From Singulisphaera sp. GP187 (GTDB taxonomy: Bacteria; Planctomycetota; Planctomycetia; Isosphaerales; Isosphaeraceae): DNA of 64,000 bases. Under the pieces are notes generated by a model. That model was not told where the DNA came from and ran no database searches. It saw only the letters and a list, made by a program, of their open reading frames with translations. Positions 27,019 to 35,545 of this stretch are shown one piece after another. The stretch lies in assembly GCF_900129635.1 (NCBI RefSeq), contig NZ_FSRB01000001.1:5359501-5423500 (forward strand), in the 5' to 3' direction. Made by a program: the position numbers and the translations under genes. Position 1 is the first letter of the stretch. Every line of letters starts with the position of its first letter.

Positions 27019-27593
27019 ACGGGAATCCGAATTCCGAACGCGGCCACCTGATTCGAGTGGGATCGGCGCGGGCCGCCATGGAATTGGCTTTGGAGACCGG
27101 GCCGGAGCGTGTGAGCTGCTTGTCCCTTTGGGTATTCCCTGGGACCGCGGGCGTCCCGCCCGCTCTTGAATTGAGATAATTTCATAACTTTGCGTTGCGA
27201 TGGCTGAACGAGCGGCATCAGCTCGACGAAATGGCTCCAACTCAATTGTCGCGACAGTGTCGCGACAATTGGTTCCTCGGGGAAGACCTCAGCGAACTGG
27301 ACCATCCGCGCGAGGCTCTTGGCGCTGAAACCGCGACCAAAACGAGGTGCCAATTCTGCCGACAGTGTCGGCAGAATTTCCAGGCCATACTCCGCACGTG
27401 CTTCTTTCAGCACTTCCCGGCGAATTCGCGTTCCCACGTGCCAGTGCAACATGGTCAGTACGCTGTTGGCGGTTTCCGCAATCCGAGCTCGCGCAGCTTC
27501 GATCATCTGGCGGAGCTCGTCCAGGAGCTGGTCCGGCTGGGTCGCCGAGGCGGAGGATGTCGAAGAAGTCGAGCTGGATTTGCGCTTTGCCAT
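26934..27593 (-). pseudogene. Truncated DUF1016 (YhcG-type nuclease) N-terminal domain
   Basis: Residues 20-130 match the DUF1016 N-terminal domain (LLDELRQMIEAARARIAETANSVLTMLHWHVGTRIRREVL, FGRGFSAKSLARMVQFAEVFP, IVATLSRQLSWSHFVELMPL). The family normally continues with a PD-(D/E)XK nuclease domain (YhcG). Here similarity stops near 27190. The frame then reads through repeat family C (about 27137-27168) and into antisense of the sulfatase-like gene, ending at 26934. The nuclease half is therefore missing and the gene is probably a remnant. The Ser/Thr-rich start MAKRKSSSTSSTSS is normal for the family. Confidence 0.7.
27137..27168 (+). repeat. Dispersed repeat family C, copy 1
   Basis: The block CCCTGGGACCGCGG then GCGTCCCGCCCGCTCTTG. 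It recurs at 35555-35586 with one base different. It sits at the breakpoint of the truncated DUF1016 gene. Confidence 0.75.
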
Positions 27594-27741
27594 GCCTACA
27601 AACTCCTCCTATTCGCCAACCCGTGCTGCTGGAGGATCGCTGTCAGGTTTGACTTGGTCGCATGATTTGGAATTTCCGAATAAACCGGCGGTCCCGTTAC
27701 ACTACTCTCTGGAACGTTAAGATCCAGCGGAGTTTCAGACT

Positions 27742-29274
27742 GTGGCGGACCCTCGACGCACTGAAGTTCACCGGTATCTCCGCGGCCTGTTCAACGTTGG
27801 GACGGTCGCGGGGCTGTCGGACGGCGAGCTCTTGGATCGATTTGCCGCCCGGCGCGGTGAGTCGGCGGAGTTGGCGTTCGCGGCCTTGGTCGAGCGGCAC
27901 GGCCCGATGGTGCTGCGGGTCTGTCGCAAGGTCTTGCACGACTCGGATGACGCTGCCGACGCGTTTCAGGCCACGTTCCTGGTCCTGGCCCGGAAGGCCG
28001 GGTCGATCCGCCGCCGGGACTCGTTAGGGGCGTACCTTCATGGTGTGGCCCTGCGGGTTGCGAGCTGCGCCTGCTCGGCCGTGGCACGGCGTCGGAAGCA
28101 TGAGCGAATGTACGCCGAACGGGTGGCGGTTTCCTATCTTGAAAAGGCGCCGGACGACCTCGGCCGGGTCATTCACGAGGAGCTGGGCCGGCTGCCGGAG
28201 CGATTCCGGGGGGTGGCCGTGCTCTGCGACCTGGAAGGCAAGACCTATGTCGAGGCGGCCGGGCTGCTCGGCTGTCCGCCCGGCACGGTGATGAGCCGGC
28301 TCGCCGAAGCCCGGCGACGGCTCCGGGGGCGGCTCGCCCGGCGCGGCCTGGCCCCGTCGGCCGGAGCGATCGGCGTGATGCTTGCGGCCGAGACCCGGGC
28401 GACGGCCAAGGGGCTGCCCGTGGCCCTGGCCGAAGCCACCATTCAGGCCGCCGCCCGGTTCGCGGCGGGTCCGGCAACACCCGGGGCGGTGGTTTCCGCC
28501 TCGGTCATGACTCTTACCGAAGGAGTGCTCAAAACCATGTTCCTCACGCAACTGAAATCGCTCGCGCTGTTGGGTCTGGTCGGGGGAGCGGTCGCGACCG
28601 GGGCGGGAGTGCTCGCCCAGACGCCCGCAACGCCCGCCCAGGCGCTTCCACTCCCTGCCTCGGCGTCTCCCGCCGCCGACCCGCGGGATGATCCGGATTC
28701 GGCCGCACAACCCACAGCCGCCCCGGAGGATCCTGCGGTTTCGGTCGCTCCGGCCGATAAGCGTTTGCATTCGTTGGAGAAAAAGCTCGACCGGCTCTTG
28801 AATGTGTTGGAATCGAACGCTGCGAAGCCGTCGCCTGCCACGACGCAGAGGGCGCAAGCCAGTGGTTCGACTCCTGCCCGCAAGCCCTCGGCGGTGACCG
28901 GGGTGATGCCTGGGATGCCGAACGATATGGTTGGAATGATGGGCGCAGCGGCCATGGAGCCTGGAATGCCCAATAGAAGAATGGGCATGAACAATGTTGA
29001 AGAGCGACTTCGGCGGGCAGAGCAGCAGTTGAAAGAGGTTGCCGACCGTCTGAATCGCTTGGAGCAGGCTGTCTTTGAGAACCGTTATGGAGATCGAGGT
29101 CCACGGGGGAGCGATGTACGCACCACCGATGGGAACGAGGCTCGTGCAAGAGCGACGCCCCCAGCCGATTCCCTGGCAGCTCCGCGGGCCCTACCGGTCG
29201 AACCCCGCCCGGAGTCGCCCACTGAGCCGACCAGCCCCCTGCCGCTTGGGCCTGGGAGATCTCGAGTGAATTGA
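27742..29274 (+). CDS. ECF-type sigma factor with membrane-anchored C-terminal extension
   Basis: A 510-residue protein. Region 2 of sigma-70 is at about 30-110 (LAFAALVERHGPMVLRVCRKVL, DDAADAFQATFLVLARKAGSI), and region 4 at about 140-195 (RLPERFRGVAVLCDLEGKTYVEAAGLLGCPPGTVMSRLAEARRRL). Unlike ordinary ECF factors (about 190 residues) it continues with an Ala-rich helix, one transmembrane segment (about 273-293, LALLGLVGGAVATGAGVL), and a long Pro/Ala/Met-rich exterior with a coiled-coil (VEERLRRAEQQLKEVADRLNRLEQAV). This is the planctomycete ECF01-like extended architecture. The extracytoplasmic tail could sense a signal directly, replacing a separate anti-sigma factor (inference). GTG 27742 opens the conserved VADPRRTEVHRYL. 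Confidence 0.88.
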   Translation: MADPRRTEVHRYLRGLFNVGTVAGLSDGELLDRFAARRGESAELAFAALVERHGPMVLRVCRKVLHDSDDAADAFQATFLVLARKAGSIRRRDSLGAYLHGVALRVASCACSAVARRRKHERMYAERVAVSYLEKAPDDLGRVIHEELGRLPERFRGVAVLCDLEGKTYVEAAGLLGCPPGTVMSRLAEARRRLRGRLARRGLAPSAGAIGVMLAAETRATAKGLPVALAEATIQAAARFAAGPATPGAVVSASVMTLTEGVLKTMFLTQLKSLALLGLVGGAVATGAGVLAQTPATPAQALPLPASASPAADPRDDPDSAAQPTAAPEDPAVSVAPADKRLHSLEKKLDRLLNVLESNAAKPSPATTQRAQASGSTPARKPSAVTGVMPGMPNDMVGMMGAAAMEPGMPNRRMGMNNVEERLRRAEQQLKEVADRLNRLEQAVFENRYGDRGPRGSDVRTTDGNEARARATPPADSLAAPRALPVEPRPESPTEPTSPLPLGPGRSRVN

Positions 29275-29371
29275 CCTTAAATGTCGAGGGCCTTCCTCGC
29301 CCCACTCGCTTGAATCCGTCACGAGGGGCCCGACCAGGCCCCTGCTTTTGTCCGCATATGCCCATGAGCCT

Positions 29372-29415
29372 GGCCGGCCGAGCGATCACCTGCGATCGTG
29401 CGGCCGGCCGTTTTT
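29372..29415 (+). terminator. Intrinsic terminator after the ECF sigma gene
   Basis: A GC-rich stem GGCCGGCC (29372-29379) pairs with GGCCGGCC (29402-29409), extended inside by CGATC/GATCG, and is followed by GTTTTTG. It lies 98 nt after the sigma gene stop. Confidence 0.7.
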
Positions 29416-30155
29416 GTTTCGTATGATATTCAGAGAGTTGAACGATCGCCAAAATGTTCCGGTTTGATTTTGATTTGACGCTTGAGAAAACATGAGCTAA
29501 AGAGTTGTTGTAGAGCGGATACTCTGTCTGACATGAGGCATTTGTCGTCGAGATGCTTTCGGGCGATCGCTGTTCGGCTTGAAGGGAGCGCGGCGCAAAG
29601 AGTGGGCTTCTCGTGCGAAGGAGCTTGGATCTCAGCGGCGCTTGTCGCGGCTCGTTGGGACGCAACGCTCCTGGCTTGCTGGTCGGACGCAGTCTTGAAC
29701 GGAACAGCCACCGTTTTTCCGTGGTGAATTTCAGCTCGGTGACGAGAGGGCCGCTTGCGCGGCTCGGTTTGGTTTCGGGCGAGGGCCTCGGGGGTGAGGC
29801 ACCTGCAGTTCTGGACCTTGAGGGTCGTCGGCGATTGAGTGGGCAAGCCTGCCCGGGCGAGTGAAATCGACGTCCAATCGGAATCCGCCTGAGGGCGGCA
29901 CTCCGCTTGGGGCGGCGAGTTCTCTTGCGCGCTGGGATCATTACAGAAAAGGAGGCTCTCGCTCCAGTGACGCGAATCCGCATGCCTCTTGCCCGGGTCG
30001 TGCGAGTCGGGCGGAGAAATGCGTTCGGAGCGATTGAGGCTGGGGTCGAATCGCCCTCGAGTTTCGCTTCCGACCTCCGTGCACATTTTTTTGCAACGGG
30101 GTCGTGAGTGGGGCAGATGGTGAGTAGACGCTTTCGATTAAGTTCATGGATGAGA
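29416..30155. other. Non-coding stretch
   Basis: About 740 bases without a gene I can support. Open frames on both strands lack family features and start signals. The composition is slightly lower in GC than the neighbouring genes. Confidence 0.4.
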
Positions 30156-30177
30156 GTCTTAATCAGAGTATTAAGAC
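30156..30177 (+). promoter_or_regulatory. Perfect inverted repeat upstream of the surface protein gene
   Basis: GTCTTAAT (30156-30163), a 6-nt spacer, then ATTAAGAC (30170-30177), 39 nt before the ATG of the large surface protein. It is AT-rich in a GC-rich context, so it may be an operator or a 5' UTR hairpin. Confidence 0.4.
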
Positions 30178-30216
30178 GGATTAATAAACGAAACCAGAAA
30201 AACGAGGATCACGCAG

Positions 30217-33200
30217 ATGACGTGGAATCCACTCGGCACGCAACGAGATCGAAGTGCCCAGTCGCGGTACGGGACCCTGGGGCGACTCGTCCCGCGTGAT
30301 TGGGCGAGTCTCGAGCGCTTGGAAGATCGGACGCTGCTCGCCGTCAGCGCGGTTCCCGACGCCTACGGGTTGATCGAGAACTCGCCGCTCAGCGTTGGCA
30401 CGCCGGGCCTTCTGGCCAACGATAGCACCACGTCGGCCAACCCGTTGACCGTCAGCGGGTTCACGCAGCCGGCCCACGGCACTCTGGTGGTGAACCCCAA
30501 CGGCTCGTTCCAGTTCTTTCCGGCCGCGAACTTCATCGGGGCCGACAGCTTCACCTACACGCTCAGCGACGGCATCGACACGGCCACGACCACGGCCAGC
30601 CTGAACGTCGCCGCCTCGACTCCCCTCGCCACCGTCTTTGCGGGGCCGCGGCTCGCTTCTGTCGACTCGTCGCAAGGGCCGCTTCTGAATGCCCTGACGA
30701 GCTCACTGCTCGGGAGCAGCCTCAACCTCAACGTGCTCGACTGGAATGGCCTGTCGGGCGGAGACATCAACCTCGCCAGCCTGCTCGGCGTCCTCCAGAC
30801 CGATCTCGGCGCCTCGAGCCCGAGCGCGGTGCTGACCACCGACACCACGGTCCTCCAGGTCTTGAACGCGGCGGCGACCGTCGCGCAGGCCGATGGGAAC
30901 ACCGCGTTGGTCAACGCCTTGAACGCTCAGGCCCTCCAGCTCAACGGGCTCGCGGGCACGATCCGGCTGGGCGACTTGCTCCAGATCGACCCGAACGCCG
31001 GCAGCCTCGCCGACGTGAATCTGAATGCGCTCGACCTGTTCACCGGCGTTGTCCAGCTCTACAACTTCGACAACGTCGCGACGACCCCGACGCCGGTCAC
31101 GATTTCAGGGGCGACGCTCGCCGGGCTCGGCCTGCCGGCGACGGTGGGGAGTCTGGAACTCTCCGCCCAGGTCGTCGAGCCGCCGATCTTCGTGCGGGGC
31201 CCGCAAGGAACCCAGTTCCACACCGCGGCCATCCGGCTCAAGCTTGACCTGAATAATCTCGTCGGCCTGAACCTGGACACCACCGCGCTGTTGGCGTCGC
31301 TCCAGGGCCTACTGGGGATTACTCCGATCACGGTAACCGCCAACGTTGCCGACCTCCAGGTGTATGCCGAGATCGCGAGCACCAGCGGAACCATCCAGAC
31401 GATCAACGCGATCACGGCCGCGGTGGGCGTCCAGGCCACGCCCGGCGTCACCAACCTTTATATCGGTTCGATCGCCGACAGCGTCTTCTTCGACCGCACC
31501 CACACGATTGTGCCGGCGACCGACCTGACGTTCGGGAGTGTCGGAACCCTGACGATTTCGGCGCCGTTGTTGGCCCTGAACGTCTCGGCCGCGATCCAAC
31601 TTCGCGACTTCGCGCTCGGGCAGGCTCCGGGGTCGTCGACGTTGCTCAACTTCGTCCCGCCCTATCCGTCGCCGACCCAGACGGTGGGCTCGAGCGCGGC
31701 GGTCATCACGACCCTGGCGCAGGATCTGGTCAATAACCTGCAAGTCCAGATTGGCGGCACACTGGGCCCGTTGCTCGGCCCGATCGTCAGCACGCTCACG
31801 AGTGACCTCGTCCAGCCGCTGGTCAACGGCGTGTTGGCGCCGATCGTCACGCCGCTGCTCACCGGGGTTGTCGATCCCTTGTTGGGTCTGCTCGGCGTGG
31901 GGATTGGCCAGGCGATCGTGGCCGTGCAAGCGGTCGGCATCGCCGCCGCGCCGATTGCCAATCCGGACTTTGCGAACACCGCCGTGAACACGCCGGTCGC
32001 CGTCCCCATCCTCAACAACGACGCGTTTGCGCCGGGGGACACGCTCACGGTCAGCTCGGTGACCCAGGGCGCAAACGGTACGGTCGTCATCAACCCGAAC
32101 GGCACGGTGACGTATACCCCGAATGCCGGCTTCGTCGGCACGGATTCGTTTACCTACAGGGCCACCAACGGCACCTTGCTCAGCAACGTGACGACCGTCT
32201 CCATCAACATCGTGGCGCCCGGCCAGCAGGTCCCGACCGCCGTCAATGACACCTATTCGACCCCCGCGGGAGGCACGCTCAGCATCGCGCTCCCCGGCGT
32301 TCTTGGCAACGACCTGAGCCCGTCGGGCAAGCCGTTGACGGCGGCGGTCGTCGGTCAGCCGGCAAACGGCACGCTGACTTTGAATAGTAACGGCTCGTTC
32401 ACGTACGTGCCCAACCCGGGATTCGTAGGCGCTGACACGTTTACATATCAGGCGTCTGACGGGACGTTCGTGAGTGACTTTGCCACCGTCACCGTGAACG
32501 TCCTTCCCGCCGTGCAGGTCCCGACCGCCGTCAATGACACCTATTCGACCCCCGCGGGAGGCACGCTCAGCATCGCGCTCCCCGGCGTTCTTGGCAACGA
32601 CCTGAGCCCGTCGGGCAAGCCGTTGACGGCGGCGGTCGTCGGTCAGCCGGCGAACGGCACGCTGACTTTGAACAGTAACGGCTCGTTCACGTACGTGCCC
32701 AACGTGGGGTTTGTGGGTACCGACACGTTTACGTACCAGGCCTCCGACGGGACGTCGGTGAGCAGCGTGGCCACCGTTACCGTGAACGTCCTTCCCGCCG
32801 TGCAGGTCCCAACCGCCGTTAATGACCTCTATGAAACGAATGCGGGGGGCACGCTCAATCTGGTGGCCCCTGGCGTTCTGATCAACGATCTTAGCCCATC
32901 GGGCAAGCCGTTGACGGCGGTGGTTGTCGGTCCGCCCGCGCACGGCACGCTGACTTTCAACAGCAACGGCTCGTACACGTACGTGCCCAACGTGGGGTTT
33001 GTGGGTACCGACACGTTTACGTATCGGGCCTCCGATGGGACGTCGGTGAGCAACGTGGCCACCGTCGTCATAAGCGTCCTGGCCGCGCCTGCGCAGGTTC
33101 CGACCGCCGTCCCCGACCAGTACGTCACGCCGGAAGGGACGCCGCTCGTGATTACTGTGCCGGGCGTGCTGATCAACGACATCAGCCCCAACGGCACGCC

Positions 33201-33951
33201 GTTGACCGCGGTGGTCGTTAACGGGCCGGCCCACGGCACCCTCACGCTCAATCCCGATGGTTCGTTCACCTATGTCCCCAACGCCGGATACATCGGGGAC
33301 GACTCGTTTTCGTACCGCAGCACCGATGGCGTGAATTTCAGCAGCCCGGCCACCGTGGCCATCGCGGTCAATCAGGTCGCGCCTGTGTTCGTCGGGCCGC
33401 CCACGGTGATTGGCTTGCAGCGTTTCGGCTTTCACGAGCAAACGACGCAGATCGTACTGACGTTCAGCGAGGACTTGGACCCCGCGCGGGCCCAGGACCC
33501 CGCCAATTACGTGCTCCAGAGCCGGGGCCGCGACGGTCGGCTGGGGACGCGTGATGACGTCTTTATTGCAATCGAGTCGGCCACCTATGACCCGGCCACC
33601 CGAACCGTGACCCTGGTCACGTTCCAACGTCTGCTCAAGCTGCGGGAGCACTATCGGCTCACCGTCGTCGGGACCGGTTCGACCGGGTTGACCGGCGTGA
33701 CCGGCATCCCTCTGAACGGTCCGCCGGGGACCGATTTTGTGGGCAACTTCAACAGTCATGCTCTGGCGGGTCCCTCCACCGTAGCCGGTCCGTTCCAGGC
33801 GGCGGGGCACCGAGCGGGCGGGGCGCGACAGGCGGCTCTCGCTCGGCAGGCCGCCAACCGACTGCTCCGCCAGGCCGGTGGCGCGCATCTCGGTGCGAAG
33901 GCCCTGGGCCGGCTCGCGGCCCACCCGCACGGGCGGCGGCCGCACGCTTGA
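30217..33951 (+). CDS. Large surface protein with cadherin-like tandem repeats
   Basis: A 1244-residue exported protein. The N-terminus holds the planctomycete-type signal WASLERLEDRTLLAVSAV, a variant of the LEPR-x-LL motif used by large extracellular proteins. One Ig/cadherin-like repeat (about 45-130, LTVSGFTQPAHGTLVVNPNGSFQFFPAANFIGADSFTYTLSDG) precedes a 440-residue repeat-free region rich in Leu, Asn and Thr. Five further repeats (about 580-1055) follow, each about 96 residues and ending DSFTYxxxDG. A C-terminal SbsA-Ig-like domain (TQIVLTFSEDLDPARAQDPANYVL) and an Ala/Arg/His-rich tail (GRLAAHPHGRRPHA) close the protein. A role in adhesion or cell-surface structure is inferred. GAGG lies 9 nt before the ATG. 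A terminator follows at 33957. Confidence 0.88.
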   Translation: MTWNPLGTQRDRSAQSRYGTLGRLVPRDWASLERLEDRTLLAVSAVPDAYGLIENSPLSVGTPGLLANDSTTSANPLTVSGFTQPAHGTLVVNPNGSFQFFPAANFIGADSFTYTLSDGIDTATTTASLNVAASTPLATVFAGPRLASVDSSQGPLLNALTSSLLGSSLNLNVLDWNGLSGGDINLASLLGVLQTDLGASSPSAVLTTDTTVLQVLNAAATVAQADGNTALVNALNAQALQLNGLAGTIRLGDLLQIDPNAGSLADVNLNALDLFTGVVQLYNFDNVATTPTPVTISGATLAGLGLPATVGSLELSAQVVEPPIFVRGPQGTQFHTAAIRLKLDLNNLVGLNLDTTALLASLQGLLGITPITVTANVADLQVYAEIASTSGTIQTINAITAAVGVQATPGVTNLYIGSIADSVFFDRTHTIVPATDLTFGSVGTLTISAPLLALNVSAAIQLRDFALGQAPGSSTLLNFVPPYPSPTQTVGSSAAVITTLAQDLVNNLQVQIGGTLGPLLGPIVSTLTSDLVQPLVNGVLAPIVTPLLTGVVDPLLGLLGVGIGQAIVAVQAVGIAAAPIANPDFANTAVNTPVAVPILNNDAFAPGDTLTVSSVTQGANGTVVINPNGTVTYTPNAGFVGTDSFTYRATNGTLLSNVTTVSINIVAPGQQVPTAVNDTYSTPAGGTLSIALPGVLGNDLSPSGKPLTAAVVGQPANGTLTLNSNGSFTYVPNPGFVGADTFTYQASDGTFVSDFATVTVNVLPAVQVPTAVNDTYSTPAGGTLSIALPGVLGNDLSPSGKPLTAAVVGQPANGTLTLNSNGSFTYVPNVGFVGTDTFTYQASDGTSVSSVATVTVNVLPAVQVPTAVNDLYETNAGGTLNLVAPGVLINDLSPSGKPLTAVVVGPPAHGTLTFNSNGSYTYVPNVGFVGTDTFTYRASDGTSVSNVATVVISVLAAPAQVPTAVPDQYVTPEGTPLVITVPGVLINDISPNGTPLTAVVVNGPAHGTLTLNPDGSFTYVPNAGYIGDDSFSYRSTDGVNFSSPATVAIAVNQVAPVFVGPPTVIGLQRFGFHEQTTQIVLTFSEDLDPARAQDPANYVLQSRGRDGRLGTRDDVFIAIESATYDPATRTVTLVTFQRLLKLREHYRLTVVGTGSTGLTGVTGIPLNGPPGTDFVGNFNSHALAGPSTVAGPFQAAGHRAGGARQAALARQAANRLLRQAGGAHLGAKALGRLAAHPHGRRPHA
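32230..33096 (+). repeat. Tandem 288-bp coding repeats in the surface protein
   Basis: Three units start at 32230, 32518 and 32806 with an exact period of 288 bp (96 codons); a fourth unit starts at 33097 after 291 bp. Units 1 and 2 are nearly identical at DNA level over most of their length, including silent sites. Units 3 and 4 are progressively more diverged, which indicates recent duplication or gene conversion. Confidence 0.9.
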
Positions 33952-33956
33952 TTCGC

Positions 33957-33998
33957 GCGTGCCAACGGGCCTGACTGAGCTCGTTGGCACGCCCTTTT
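33957..33998 (+). terminator. Intrinsic terminator of the surface protein gene
   Basis: An 11-bp stem GCGTGCCAACG (33957-33967) with CGTTGGCACGC (33982-33992), followed by CCTTTT, six bases after the stop codon. Confidence 0.8.
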
Positions 33999-34125
33999 GA
34001 ATCCATTGACGGTTCGGTTCGCCTGGATGCCGTCCCGTTTGCGGAACCCCAATTCCTTCCTCGGTCGGCTACGGGCCTATCATGGCCCGCAAGTGACGGA
34101 GGAAGGTTTTTGTGTTTGTTGATTT

Positions 34126-34183
34126 GTAGAGTGGGTGCGGTCCACCAGGGGATCGAAATTCTGGTGGGCCGTGCCCACTCTAC
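34126..34183. repeat. Dispersed inverted repeat family D
   Basis: The arms GTAGAGTGGGTGCGGTCCACCAG-like (34126-34148) and its complement (34161-34183) form a long hairpin. The right arm contains the stop codon of the downstream minus-strand TPR gene. A half copy (GGGTGGGCACGGCCCACCAGG) lies near 4825-4845. Confidence 0.75.
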
Positions 34184-35430
34184 GAGAGAGGTGTTCCCGC
34201 GCTCATGGCCTGGATCTCCTCAAGGGCGTTTGCGGCATCTTCATGTGTGGGGTTGAGCCGAAGTGCCTCCTCGAACTGGCGTTTCGCCGGCTCGATCTCA
34301 GCGCGGAAATCCAGCAAGGCGAACCCGAGCCTGTAGTGGGCATCCGCGTCGTTGGGGGCGATCGCCACCGCTTTCTGGAACAGGGCGAGAGCCCTCGCGA
34401 TATCCGTCGGTTTGGAGTCGGGGTCGTTTGCGAGACAGCAGGCGTAACCTTGGATCGTCCGGATCGATTGCGGATCTCGCCTCAGTGTCCTCTCGAAGAC
34501 CTTCCTGGCCTCGGTATACTTTTCCCAATCGGCCAACGATTCTCCGTAGATCAATATTGCGCGGGAACAATAGGGGTCGATCTGAATGGCTCGTTGGAAG
34601 CAACGCCGCGCCTCCTCTTCCCGCTCCAATTTTGACAGACTCATCGCCAAAAGGAGTTGGGCCTTGGGCAGAGCCGGGTCAAGGCGGACTGCGTCGGTGA
34701 GAATCGCCACGGCTTGCTCGAGGGAGCGGTGGGGTTCATTCTCGTGCCAGAAGTAGTGGTGAAGTCCAAGCTGCTCGAGGGCCATCGCGTTGGCCGGATA
34801 GTGTGCGACGGCGCGTTCGTAATGGCGGAACGCCTCATCATATTTCCTGGTTTTATCGGCGATCCATCCCCTCTTGAACTCGCCCCAGGAGAGTGCCCAG
34901 CCTGCGCGCACGGCCTCGATTTCTTCGGGGGTCGGCCGATTGTGGACCGGATCGGGGTGATCGAACGGCCGGGACCAGAGTTCGCGACACCAATGCTCGG
35001 CAAACTCCTGGGCGCGAGTCTCCTTCGCGAACTTCCGTCGGAGACTCTTCGCCTTGGCGTCGATGATCTGGAGATGGCCGAGTTCGTGGAGCAGGACGTC
35101 GTAGAGGAAGAAGCGTCTGACGGCGAGCGTGGGCCATTGGCAGCGGGGGATCGCCCCGAATTGGCCCGGCGTCTGCGTCCGCTCGAGGTAACCGCCCAGG
35201 CTGATTCGGGCCGGCGTCGCACACAAGCCGATTTCTCGCTTGCCCCGATTCACGTAACCGAGCCTGCGGATCCTTCCAAACCGGTCGTTGAGATGGACCC
35301 ACTTGAGTCGGCAACGAACCTCCTCGGGAAGCCGGGAGAGGACGACCCGGATCTCCTCTTCCGTGACGAAGTACCGTCGATTCAATCCCGGCGTATGGTG
35401 GGTGAACCCAACGTCCCGCAGAGCCACCAT
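34180..35430 (-). CDS. TPR protein with HExxH metallopeptidase-like N-terminal domain
   Basis: About 416 residues. The N-terminal half (about 1-190) has a zinc-protease-like helix YDVLLHELGHLQIIDAKAKSLRR (H-E-L-G-H), followed by a downstream ETRAQEFAEHWCRELW segment that could supply a third ligand. The C-terminal half is a run of about six tetratricopeptide repeats (for example KYDEAFRHYERAVAHYPANAMALEQLGLHHYF and KAVAIAPNDADAHYRLGFALLDFRAEIEPAKRQFEEALRLNP). No signal peptide is seen. ATG 35430 (MVALRDVGF) is chosen; GTG 35490 is a possible longer start. The stop codon and last residues lie in repeat D, so the natural 3' end may have been altered. Function is unknown; a protease or a metal-dependent TPR scaffold is suggested. 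Confidence 0.65.
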   Translation of the reverse strand: MVALRDVGFTHHTPGLNRRYFVTEEEIRVVLSRLPEEVRCRLKWVHLNDRFGRIRRLGYVNRGKREIGLCATPARISLGGYLERTQTPGQFGAIPRCQWPTLAVRRFFLYDVLLHELGHLQIIDAKAKSLRRKFAKETRAQEFAEHWCRELWSRPFDHPDPVHNRPTPEEIEAVRAGWALSWGEFKRGWIADKTRKYDEAFRHYERAVAHYPANAMALEQLGLHHYFWHENEPHRSLEQAVAILTDAVRLDPALPKAQLLLAMSLSKLEREEEARRCFQRAIQIDPYCSRAILIYGESLADWEKYTEARKVFERTLRRDPQSIRTIQGYACCLANDPDSKPTDIARALALFQKAVAIAPNDADAHYRLGFALLDFRAEIEPAKRQFEEALRLNPTHEDAANALEEIQAMSAGTPLS

Positions 35431-35545
35431 GATGATCCGGTCCTCGTCGTTCGCATCGGATTTCGTCGACTCGGCTTCAAGCAATGACACCGTCGCATGG
35501 CGGCAGGTTCGTGAGCTCCCTTGTCCTACTTTCCCAAGCCTTCGT

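Noticed and set aside
27243-27271. Near-perfect palindrome CAATTGTCGCGACA... in the DUF1016 remnant, and a second one at 27357-27375
   Set aside because: Both arise from normal codons of conserved DUF1016 residues (ATLSRQL and PTLSAEL). There is no sign they are sites in their own right.
29430-30086. 218-codon minus-strand frame in the gap before the surface protein
   Set aside because: Composition is Ser/Arg/Pro-rich without domain features and no start signal. Most likely non-coding.
32230-33384. Regular repeats that could suggest a CRISPR-like array
   Set aside because: Period 288 bp, fully coding, and in frame; these are protein domain repeats.
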